Made by a program: the position numbers and the translations under genes. From positions 1 to 24,984 of IMG/VR virus record IMGVR_UViG_3300042569_000466: a stretch of DNA of 24,984 nucleotides. One strand, written 5' to 3'. This DNA is from a virus. The notes below the pieces were generated by a model. That model did no database searches. It saw nothing but the letters and a program-made list of their open reading frames with translations, and had not been told where the DNA came from. Of this stretch, positions 5,155 to 12,000 are shown piece by piece. How positions within the stretch are numbered: position 1 is the first letter of the stretch; every line of letters begins with the position of its first letter.

Positions 5155-7458
5155 TTGGCTGAGACTAGTGTTGATAGTATGGGTGATGATGTTCCTACTG
5201 GTTTTGCTTCGGCGGCTAGTCTCGTTAAGCGTGTCGATGAACTTCAGCGTCAGCGGGATGAGATGGAACGACAGTGGAAGTTGAATCTTTCTTTTTATAA
5301 GGGGAAGCAGTACGTGTTTTATAATAAGCGTACTCGTCGTATGGAGTCGCTTCCTACTGAGGATGGGGATAAGCCGCGTTATCGTGTGCGTCTGGTTTCT
5401 AATCAGATTGCGCCTAATACGCAGTCTTTGTTGTCGCGTCTTGTTAAGTCTAAGCCACAGTTTTTTGCTACTCCGGGTCAGGCTTCGTTTGAGGCTCAGA
5501 AGGCTTCGCAGGTTGCTGAGAATCTTCTTGAGTATTGGTGGAGTTCGCTTCATTTGACTGAGAAGCGTGAAGAGGCGATGATGTGGAGTATTATTGCGGG
5601 TAATGGTTTTTGGAAGGTTAGTTGGGATGATAAGGCTGGTCCGGGTATGAAGGTTATGCTTGATCCTAGTGGGCAGCCTATTGTTGATCCTATGGTTAAG
5701 CATTTTTTTGAGAAGAATCTTGAGATTATGGGTGTTGATTCGGATCAGTTTGAGAAGCGTATTTATGAGGGTGAGATTCGTGTTGATGTTTTGTCGCCTT
5801 TTGATGTGTTGTTGGATGATGCGGCTTCTGTGTTTGAGGATTGTAAGTATGCGTTTTGTGTGCATCCTATGAGTCCTGATGAGATTCGGGATCGTTATAA
5901 TATTACGCTTAAGGCTAATGCTATTAATAAGTATCCTGATGAGACTCTTCCGGGCGCGTTTAATGCTGGTGGTAAGACGAAGGAGAATATTCGTCTTGTC
6001 TATTATGGTTATTTTTGTCCGGGTGGTAAGTATCCTGATGGTCGTTTTGTGGTGTTTACTAAGGATCCTAGTATTGTGTTGTATGATGCGCCGTGGCCTT
6101 ATCCTTTTGAGGAGTTGCCGTTGGTGAAGTTTCCGGGTATGCGTGTGCCGGGACAATTGTGGGATTCTAGTGTTGTTGAGCAGGCTATCCCTCTTCAGAA
6201 AGAGTTGAATCGTACTCTTAGTCAGATGATTGAGTATAAGAATCTTACGTTGAAGCCGCAGATGTTGGCTCCGGTTGGTTCTTTGCGTCAGCGTCTTACT
6301 GATGAGCCGGGGGCTATTTTTGAGTATAATCCTGTGGCTGGTAAGGTGCCAGAGTCTATTCCGATTCCTTCTTTGCCTTCGTATGTGTTTGAGCATTTGC
6401 AGGATCTTGGTGTGCGGCTTAAGGATACGTTTGGTTTGAATGAGATTATGGAAGGTAGTGTGCCTCCTAATGTTGAGGCTGGTATTGCTATTGATCTTCT
6501 GCAAGAGGCTGCTACGGATCGTCTTGCTCCGCAAATTATGCTTATGGAGAAGGCGTTGGAGCGTTGTGGTAATCTTATGCTTCAGTTGGCTCAAGAGTAT
6601 TATCAGGAGCCGCGTACTATGATTATTACTGGTTCTGGTTCTAAGCCTAAGGTTGAGCGTTTTGAGGACGCTGATCTTATTAAGGGTGTTAGTGTTCAGG
6701 TTGAGGCTGGTTCTGGTCTTCCTCGTACGCGAGCGGGTAAGCAAGCGCGGGTTATGCAATTATTGCAGATGGGTATTTTGTCGCCTACTAAGGCTTATAA
6801 GTATATGGATATGGCTGATTTTAAGGGTCTTCAGATGCAGTTTGAGGCGGATGAGGAGCAGGCTATGCGTGAGCATGATAAGTTGATGGATGGTGGTATT
6901 ATTAATGAGCAGGCGGCTAAGCAGGCTCAGGAGCAACTTATGATGAGTATGATGGAGGGTGGTCAGGTGGATCCCCAGTTGTTGCAGCAGAGTGTTGAGG
7001 CTGGTTTGCAACCGTTGGCTTATGAGAATAAGGCGGCGCATTTGGAGACTCACGCTTCGTTTATGAAGAGTGCAGAGTTTGAGAGTATGCCTAGTGAGGT
7101 TAAGGATCAGTTCTATAAGCATTTTGAGTTTACTCAGGCGGCTATGCAGGCTGAGGCTAATCCGACTGGTGACGCTCCGAAGGTTAGTCTTCAGTTGCGT
7201 GGTGCTGTTGGTCCGACTGTTGGATCTAAGATCCTTAATCAGGCTGGTGTTAAGGAGGTTACTCCGCAAGAGTTGTTGGAGCCGCCGCTTGACACTGTGG
7301 TTATTGATAATAAGGATAAGCCTAATGCTGAGGGTGGCGCTGGTGGTCAGATGGAAGATTATCAGATGGAGTTGTTGCAGAAGTTACAGGGCAATCAGGC
7401 GCTCGCTGATCAGAAAACGGCTAATACGTTAACTGAGCGAGCAATGAGTAATGGCTAA
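5155..7458 (+). CDS. Portal protein
   Basis: A 767-aa protein recognised as a podovirus-type portal, the twelve-subunit ring at one capsid vertex through which DNA enters and leaves. The N-terminus has a helical segment (VDELQRQRDEMERQWKLN). It continues with WKLNLSFYKGKQYV, RVRLVSNQIAPN and, near 127-165, LLEYWWSSLHLTEKREEAM then AGNGFWKVSWD, typical of this family. The last third is long, helical and Gln-rich (near 560-620), consistent with a barrel-like C-terminus. Length fits P22/N4-like portals rather than the shorter siphovirus type. It starts with TTG at 5155, 6 nt after GGGAGG. Codons are overwhelmingly T-ending. Its stop overlaps the start of the next gene by 8 nt. Confidence 0.85.
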   Translation: MAETSVDSMGDDVPTGFASAASLVKRVDELQRQRDEMERQWKLNLSFYKGKQYVFYNKRTRRMESLPTEDGDKPRYRVRLVSNQIAPNTQSLLSRLVKSKPQFFATPGQASFEAQKASQVAENLLEYWWSSLHLTEKREEAMMWSIIAGNGFWKVSWDDKAGPGMKVMLDPSGQPIVDPMVKHFFEKNLEIMGVDSDQFEKRIYEGEIRVDVLSPFDVLLDDAASVFEDCKYAFCVHPMSPDEIRDRYNITLKANAINKYPDETLPGAFNAGGKTKENIRLVYYGYFCPGGKYPDGRFVVFTKDPSIVLYDAPWPYPFEELPLVKFPGMRVPGQLWDSSVVEQAIPLQKELNRTLSQMIEYKNLTLKPQMLAPVGSLRQRLTDEPGAIFEYNPVAGKVPESIPIPSLPSYVFEHLQDLGVRLKDTFGLNEIMEGSVPPNVEAGIAIDLLQEAATDRLAPQIMLMEKALERCGNLMLQLAQEYYQEPRTMIITGSGSKPKVERFEDADLIKGVSVQVEAGSGLPRTRAGKQARVMQLLQMGILSPTKAYKYMDMADFKGLQMQFEADEEQAMREHDKLMDGGIINEQAAKQAQEQLMMSMMEGGQVDPQLLQQSVEAGLQPLAYENKAAHLETHASFMKSAEFESMPSEVKDQFYKHFEFTQAAMQAEANPTGDAPKVSLQLRGAVGPTVGSKILNQAGVKEVTPQELLEPPLDTVVIDNKDKPNAEGGAGGQMEDYQMELLQKLQGNQALADQKTANTLTERAMSNG

Positions 7459-7963
7459 GACTCGGGTTGAGTGGGACGATAATTCTAAAGCGGCTGCTTA
7501 TGTAATTTGGATTAGTAATGGTAAGAGTGTTCGTCAGACTGCTCGTGAGACTGGTATTCCTGTTTCTACTATCTCTTATTGGGGTAAGGATTGGGAGAAG
7601 AATGGTCCGCCGGATAATCTTAGTCAGAAGATTGCTAATAATGTGTACGAGTTTGTTGCTCATGCGAGTAGTGTGCGTGAGACTGCGATGCAGAAGTTGG
7701 AGGAGTTAATTCCTCAGGCTGAGGTTAAGCAGTTGAGTGCTATTGCTACTGTTGTGGGTATTATGGATGATAAGATTAGGCTTGCTAATGGTCTTGCTAC
7801 TAAGCGGACTGAGACTGTGCATACGCTTCCTTCTAAAGAGGATATGCGCGAGTTAATGAGTGGGTTTAGTGAGGGCCTTGTTGCTGCTGCTGAGGATCGT
7901 GCATCTGAGGTTGTAGTTATTGAGGCTAGTAGTGTTGAAATTAATAGCGACCAACCAGAATAA
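7451..7963 (+). CDS. Helix-turn-helix protein, candidate terminase small subunit
   Basis: A 170-aa protein. Residues 24-47 (GKSVRQTARETGIPVSTISY, then WGKDW) form a clear helix-turn-helix of the homeodomain-like kind used by terminase small subunits and transposase-type DNA binders. The central part (60-115) is helical and may oligomerise. The C-terminus is Ser/Glu-rich. It is translated through an 8-nt overlap with the portal stop; the ribosome site is weak, so coupling is likely. Small terminases usually lie upstream of the large subunit. None is seen there, and this gene between portal and scaffold is the best candidate. A regulatory DNA-binding role is the main alternative. Confidence 0.55.
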   Translation: MAKTRVEWDDNSKAAAYVIWISNGKSVRQTARETGIPVSTISYWGKDWEKNGPPDNLSQKIANNVYEFVAHASSVRETAMQKLEELIPQAEVKQLSAIATVVGIMDDKIRLANGLATKRTETVHTLPSKEDMRELMSGFSEGLVAAAEDRASEVVVIEASSVEINSDQPE

Positions 7964-7993
7964 ACTGGAGTCGTTTGTTTGATAGGAGTCACG

Positions 7994-8803
7994 ATGAGTG
8001 ATATTGATATGGAGAGTGCGGTTGCCGCGCTTTCAGCAGAATTGCCGGATGAGGCGGGTAATTTTGAGTCGATTGATGAGGTTCACGAGGACAATCAACC
8101 CGAGGTTGAATCCTTTACTGCTTTTGATCCGACTATCCTTCCTGAGGATATGCAGACGGTATACAAGTCTATGCAGGCTGATTATACTCGTAAGACTCAG
8201 GAAATTGCAGAGTTACGACGAAATTATGAGTCGTTCTCTGAACAGGGCGTTGATCCTACTGAAGCGTTAGAGGCTGTTAGTCTCTTGCAGCGAATGAATA
8301 ATGATCCAGAGTTTGCCGGTGAGGTGGCTATGGGTATTCAAGCGCGGTTAGAGGAACTTGGTTATTCGGCAAAACAGGTTATGGATAATGCTCCTATTGT
8401 TGATAATAATAATTATGAGGGGCTTCCGGTTGAGTTGCAACAAGAGTTGCGGGAGATGCGTGAGTTTCGTCAACAAATGATGGATTCACAAGAGCAGCAG
8501 AGTATTCTTATGGAGTTAGAGGCTGTGGAGAATACTATTCGTACTACGAATCCTGATTATACGGATGATGATATGGAAGCGGTTTATTCGCTTGCTTATG
8601 CTACTGATGGTGATTTAATGGCTGCTCAACAGCAGTATCATGCTATTCAGCAGCGTCTACTTGGTTCGTATTTGAAGGCTAAAACGGTACCGCATGGTGC
8701 TACTCCTGCTCCTAATACTCCTTTTTCGACTCCTGCGCGGGACTTTGGTTCTGTGGATGAGGCGCATAAGGCTGCAATGGAAGCGCTTCGTAGTATTTCC
8801 TAA
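7994..8803 (+). CDS. Scaffolding protein (putative)
   Basis: ATG 7994 is preceded by ATAGGAG; an in-frame ATG 15 nt earlier lacks a ribosome site, so the product is 269 aa. It is acidic, Gln/Glu-rich and almost wholly helical. Coiled-coil stretches lie near residues 54-84 (MQADYTRKTQEIAELRRNYE) and 143-185 (LQQELREMREFRQQMM onward), with a Pro-rich linker before a short basic/Ala-rich C-terminal helix (FGSVDEAHKAAMEALRSIS). This composition, together with its position directly before the major capsid gene, is typical of scaffolds, which template procapsid assembly and then leave. Scaffolds have little sequence similarity, so the call rests on composition and position. Confidence 0.75.
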   Translation: MSDIDMESAVAALSAELPDEAGNFESIDEVHEDNQPEVESFTAFDPTILPEDMQTVYKSMQADYTRKTQEIAELRRNYESFSEQGVDPTEALEAVSLLQRMNNDPEFAGEVAMGIQARLEELGYSAKQVMDNAPIVDNNNYEGLPVELQQELREMREFRQQMMDSQEQQSILMELEAVENTIRTTNPDYTDDDMEAVYSLAYATDGDLMAAQQQYHAIQQRLLGSYLKAKTVPHGATPAPNTPFSTPARDFGSVDEAHKAAMEALRSIS

Positions 8804-8818
8804 CTATGAGGTGATTTT

Positions 8819-10156
8819 ATGGCTTATGATGGTGCTAATGTAGGGACTATTGGTAATATTCTGAAAGAGTATTACATGGGTCCCGTTAATGAGCAGTTGA
8901 ACAATGAGGTTCTGCTGTTGTCGCGTCTTGAGGCGCGTAGTGAGGATCTGGTTGGTAAGCGCGCTTATGTGCCGCTTCATACTGGTCGTTCGACTGGTAT
9001 TGGTGCGCGTGGCGAGTTGGATACGCTTCCGGCTGCTGGTTCGCAGGTTTACGACAAGGCTGTGTATGATCTGAAGTATCTGTATGGTCGCATTCAGGTG
9101 TCGGGTCCGTCTATGGCTAAGTCGAAGTCGGATGCGGGTTCTTTCCTTCAGATCCTTAAGGGTGAGTTGGACGGCGTTCGTAACGATCTTCGTAAGGATC
9201 TTGCGCGTCAGGTGTATGGTAATGGTACGGGTGCTATTGCTCCGCTGTATCAGATTGTTACGTCGGCTACTACGTCGCAGACGGTTGTGCTTGATTCTAT
9301 TGAGCCGATTCGTAAGGGACAGTTGTATGTCAATATGCTTATTGATGTGCGTGATGCGGCTGGTACGGCTACGTCGAATGGTACGGGTGTTCGGATTGCT
9401 TCTATTAATCCTTCTGATGCTACTTATGGTAATCGTCCGTCTATGGTTCTGACGGTTGCTACTGCTATGAGTCCTGATAGTGCGGGTTCTGACAAGTACA
9501 TCACTCGTGCTGGTGCTTCTGCTGATGCTACTTATCCGTCGGACGCTAATCGTCTGTCGAATGAGGTTGACGGTCTTCAGCGTATCGTTTCGACTAGTGC
9601 AACCAACTCGCTTGGTGGTATTTCTGTAACGGCTAGTACGAATAACTTCTGGGACAATAAGCGTCTTGTGCGCGGCACGGACTGGTCCGATTCGGATCCT
9701 GATGTGGCTTCGTCTCAGACGGGCGTGTCTCTGGACCTGTTGCAGAAGGCTATGAACCTTGTGCGGCTTGAGGGCGCTATGCCTTCGATTATCCTGACTA
9801 CTCTCGGCATTCAGCGTGACTTTTACTCGCTGTTGCAGGATCAGGTGCGCTACACGGAGCCTACACAGTTCCGTGCTGGGTTCTCTGTGCTTGAGTATGC
9901 GGGTATGCCGTTAATCGCGGATATTGATGCTCCGTACGGGAATATGTACGTGCTGGACGAGTCCACTCTTAAGGTGTTCTCGGATCAGGACTTCCACTTC
10001 CTTGACGGTGACGGCAATACGCTGCGTCAGGTGCCGGATAAGGATGCTTATGAGGCTGTCATGGTTCGTTATATGAACCTTGGTGCCACGAAGCGTTCTA
10101 ATCAGATGGTGATTTCTGGTATTCAGGTGGATGGTGCCGACGATCTCGGTATCTAA
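8819..10156 (+). CDS. Major capsid protein
   Basis: A 445-aa protein with an HK97-fold capsid pattern. Residues 20-75 (MGPVNEQLNNEVLLLSRLEA, then KRAYVPLHTGR and TGIGARGE) resemble the N-terminal region of many phage coat proteins. They are followed by LYGRIQVSGPSM and the long helix FLQILKGELDGVRNDLRKDL ahead of QVYGNGTG, the spine-helix region. A Thr/Ala-rich beta insertion (about 180-270) precedes the C-terminal axial domain. The ribosome site is GAGGTG, about 6 nt upstream. Codons include more C-ending forms than the flanking genes, as expected for a very highly expressed gene. A strong intrinsic terminator follows it directly. Confidence 0.85.
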   Translation: MAYDGANVGTIGNILKEYYMGPVNEQLNNEVLLLSRLEARSEDLVGKRAYVPLHTGRSTGIGARGELDTLPAAGSQVYDKAVYDLKYLYGRIQVSGPSMAKSKSDAGSFLQILKGELDGVRNDLRKDLARQVYGNGTGAIAPLYQIVTSATTSQTVVLDSIEPIRKGQLYVNMLIDVRDAAGTATSNGTGVRIASINPSDATYGNRPSMVLTVATAMSPDSAGSDKYITRAGASADATYPSDANRLSNEVDGLQRIVSTSATNSLGGISVTASTNNFWDNKRLVRGTDWSDSDPDVASSQTGVSLDLLQKAMNLVRLEGAMPSIILTTLGIQRDFYSLLQDQVRYTEPTQFRAGFSVLEYAGMPLIADIDAPYGNMYVLDESTLKVFSDQDFHFLDGDGNTLRQVPDKDAYEAVMVRYMNLGATKRSNQMVISGIQVDGADDLGI

Positions 10157-10165
10157 GTGATGGTT

Positions 10166-10200
10166 TGGGTGGGGGGCTACGGCTCTCCACCCATTCTTTT
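10166..10200 (+). terminator. Intrinsic terminator with UACG tetraloop after the capsid gene
   Basis: TGGGTGGGGGGC (10166-10177) pairs with GCTCTCCACCCA (10182-10193): 12 pairs, two of them G-U. They close on C(TACG)G, the extra-stable UNCG class of tetraloop. TTCTTTT follows at 10194-10200. The next gene's AAGGAGG site starts at 10201. The position suggests partial termination that keeps capsid mRNA above downstream mRNA. Confidence 0.85.
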
Positions 10201-10213
10201 AAGGAGGGTTGTT

Positions 10214-10609
10214 ATGGCTAGGACTGATGAACCCCGATGGAAGCGTATTGTTGCAAGTGTTAAGGCGGGGAGTAAAGGTGGTAATCCGGGTCAATGGAGT
10301 GCTCGTAAAGCACAGTTGGCTACGTTGAGGTATAAGAAGTCTGGTGGGGGTTATTCTGGTCCTAAGACTAAGGCTCAAGAAAGTTTGTCTAAGTGGGGTA
10401 AAGAGAAGTGGCGTACTAGTGATGGTAAGCCTGCTAAGCGCAAGGGCGGTACTACTAGGTATCTTCCTGATGCTGCTTGGAAGAGTTTGTCTCCTGCTGA
10501 GAAGGCTGCTACTAATCGTGCTAAGAGGGCGGGTAGTAAAAGCGGTAAACAGTTTGTTAAGAATACTAGGGCTGCTAAGTTGGCTAGTAAAATGGCTAGG
10601 AGGGACTAA
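10214..10609 (+). CDS. DUF5872-like basic protein
   Basis: A 131-aa, very basic protein. ATG 10214 follows AAGGAGG with a 7-nt spacer; an upstream in-frame start at 10157 would read through the terminator hairpin and is rejected. The motifs match, from memory, the DUF5872 family: KAGSKGGNPGQWSARKAQL near 16-36, KSGGGYSG near 43-50, LSKWGKEKWRTSDGKPAKR near 57-76, TTRYLPDAAWKSLSPAEKAA near 80-99 and GKQFVKNT near 112-119. These short proteins occur in many environmental phages and in large DNA viruses. Function is unknown; the charge suggests contact with packaged DNA or RNA. A database profile search would settle the family. Confidence 0.75.
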   Translation: MARTDEPRWKRIVASVKAGSKGGNPGQWSARKAQLATLRYKKSGGGYSGPKTKAQESLSKWGKEKWRTSDGKPAKRKGGTTRYLPDAAWKSLSPAEKAATNRAKRAGSKSGKQFVKNTRAAKLASKMARRD

Positions 10610-10671
10610 TGAGTGTTACTGCGTATAATCGTTATGCTTTGTGTCGTTGGAAGCGTAGGCGTGGATTATGA
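10609..10671 (+). CDS. 20-aa basic mini-protein
   Basis: ATG 10609 shares a base with the previous TAA (TAATG), and the TGA 10669-10671 overlaps the next ATG (ATGA). The peptide is MSVTAYNRYALCRWKRRRGL, with a strongly basic end. AGGAGG lies 5 nt upstream, the best ribosome site in the neighbourhood. It may be a real peptide or may mainly deliver ribosomes to the next gene, whose own ribosome site is poor. Confidence 0.45.
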   Translation: MSVTAYNRYALCRWKRRRGL

Positions 10672-10925
10672 CTGAGGCTTGGACTCGTAAAGAAGGTAAG
10701 AATCCTGAAGGTGGTTTAAACGCGGCTGGTCGTCGCTCTTATACTAAAGGCACTCTAAAACCTCCTGTTTCTGCTAAGCAGGCTAAGAGTAGCCCTAAGG
10801 CTGCTGCTCGTCGTAAGAGTTTTTGTGCGCGTATGAGCGGTATGAAGCGTAAGTTGACTAGTGCTAAGACGGCTAATGATCCAAATAGTCGTATTAATAA
10901 GAGTTTGCGAAAGTGGGATTGTTAA
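10668..10925 (+). CDS. DUF6321-like basic protein
   Basis: An 85-aa basic protein. The N-terminus EAWTRKEGKNPEGGLNAAGR, then LKPPVS near 31-36, SPKAAARRKSFCARMSGMK near 42-60 and the end SLRKWDC match, from memory, the DUF6321 family found in environmental phages and large viruses. The pattern of short conserved basic blocks is like that of the DUF5872-like neighbour, so the two may act together on the packaged genome (inference). Its start overlaps the stop of the 20-aa gene, and its stop overlaps the next start (TAATG). Confidence 0.7.
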   Translation: MTEAWTRKEGKNPEGGLNAAGRRSYTKGTLKPPVSAKQAKSSPKAAARRKSFCARMSGMKRKLTSAKTANDPNSRINKSLRKWDC

Positions 10926-11353
10926 TGAATATTTGGTTGCCTCATAGGGGTGATACTAATGTTGCTGCTTGGAAGGTTGATTCTATGGTGAATCAGTATG
11001 ATGAACGGCTTATGTTTGGTAGAAATGAGGATACGGGTGATTGGTGTGTTTTTATTAAGATGCCTAGTCCTGCTGTGCCTTATCCTATTCTAGGTTTTGG
11101 GGATACTATTCCTGAACCGTCGGAGGCGCTTGATCGGTTAGTTAAGAGCGACACGATGCGGCATGGGGATACTATTTATAAGGATGTTATGCGTTCGCAG
11201 AAGAAGTTTAAGGATGATTTAGAGTATAATTCTAATCAGGCTAGTGAGGATTCTGTTGAGCGTATTGAGCATTTGATGCGTAAGAAAGGCGATTCGCCTA
11301 TTGTTAAGGTGTTTATGAATAATACGGAGGGGGTGGTTTCGAGTGACTCTTGA
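10925..11353 (+). CDS. Unknown head-tail region protein (142 aa)
   Basis: ATG 10925 shares a base with the preceding TAA; an in-frame ATG 12 nt earlier is less likely. The protein begins MNIWLPHRGDTNVAAWKVDS and contains DERLMFGRNEDTGDWCVFIK and a Pro-rich PSPAVPYPILGFGD turn near 48-61. A charged helical C-terminus runs from about 75 (KSDTMRHGDTIYKDVMRSQK). Its position between capsid-associated genes and the adaptor suggests a head completion or structural role. No family is recognised. It overlaps the next gene by 11 nt. Confidence 0.7.
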   Translation: MNIWLPHRGDTNVAAWKVDSMVNQYDERLMFGRNEDTGDWCVFIKMPSPAVPYPILGFGDTIPEPSEALDRLVKSDTMRHGDTIYKDVMRSQKKFKDDLEYNSNQASEDSVERIEHLMRKKGDSPIVKVFMNNTEGVVSSDS

Positions 11354-11987
11354 TGAGATGTTTGATGAGATTGATTTGTACGGGTTTGATGATTTTGAGG
11401 ATGCACAAAAGTTAACGCTTTTGAATGAGGCTTATTTTGATATTGTTACTCGCGAGCCTTGGCCGTTTATGGAGAAGTTGTTGCCTAGCCTTGTTGTTCC
11501 GGTTAATACGGAGAAAATTACTAATAATACTTTTGCTGGTAGTCCGACGGATGTTAGTAGTGTTTTATCGTTTGTGGATCTTACAAATGATACTGTTATG
11601 GTGCCGGAGCGGTTTGATGTTATTGAGAAGATGTATCGTGTGAATGATTTGTCGTCTACGCCTATTAATTATTATTTTGTTGGTGACGAGTTGTATGTTT
11701 ATCCTGTAACTAAGGGTGCTACTACTTATCGTTTGGCTTATATTCGTATTCCTGAAAAGGCTACTACGTCTAGTGATACGTTTCTTATTCCTAGTCGTCA
11801 TCATAGTATTATTGTGTATGGTGCGCTTGTTAAGGCGTTTCTTGTTAATGATGATCCGCAGGCTGCGGTGTTTCAGAATATGTTTGAGTCTCGTTATCAG
11901 CAGATGCGTAATGATGTTTGGATGAATCAGTATGATCGTCCTGATCGTATTCATGTTTTGTCTGATGGTTATGATTGGAATTATTAA
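11343..11987 (+). CDS. Head-to-tail adaptor-like protein
   Basis: A 214-aa protein starting with GTG 11343 behind GGAGGGGGTGG. The N-terminal helices (LTLLNEAYFDIVTREPWPFM near 25-44) resemble podovirus adaptors (T7 gp11 / P22 gp4 type), which ring the portal exit and join it to the nozzle. The middle is beta-rich (YYFVGDELYVYPVTKGATTY, then RLAYIRIPE) and a C-terminal helical bundle follows (SIIVYGALVKAFLVNDDPQA onward). Length and the position immediately before the very large nozzle-like gene agree with this. The call relies on synteny and pattern. Confidence 0.65.
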   Translation: MTLDEMFDEIDLYGFDDFEDAQKLTLLNEAYFDIVTREPWPFMEKLLPSLVVPVNTEKITNNTFAGSPTDVSSVLSFVDLTNDTVMVPERFDVIEKMYRVNDLSSTPINYYFVGDELYVYPVTKGATTYRLAYIRIPEKATTSSDTFLIPSRHHSIIVYGALVKAFLVNDDPQAAVFQNMFESRYQQMRNDVWMNQYDRPDRIHVLSDGYDWNY

Positions 11988-12000
11988 GGGGGTGTTGTGA

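Noticed and set aside
5140-6759. A 539-codon open frame on the minus strand opposite the portal gene
   Set aside because: It is rich in Arg, Leu, Asn, Thr and Ile only, has no ribosome site, and arises because T-ending codons on the other strand rarely create reverse-strand stops. The same holds for the antisense frames over 6760-7269, 15221-16258, 20501-21052 and 22328-23068.
10157-10213. A 19-residue extension of the DUF5872-like protein
   Set aside because: It would be translated through the terminator hairpin; ATG 10214 has an AAGGAGG site at proper distance.
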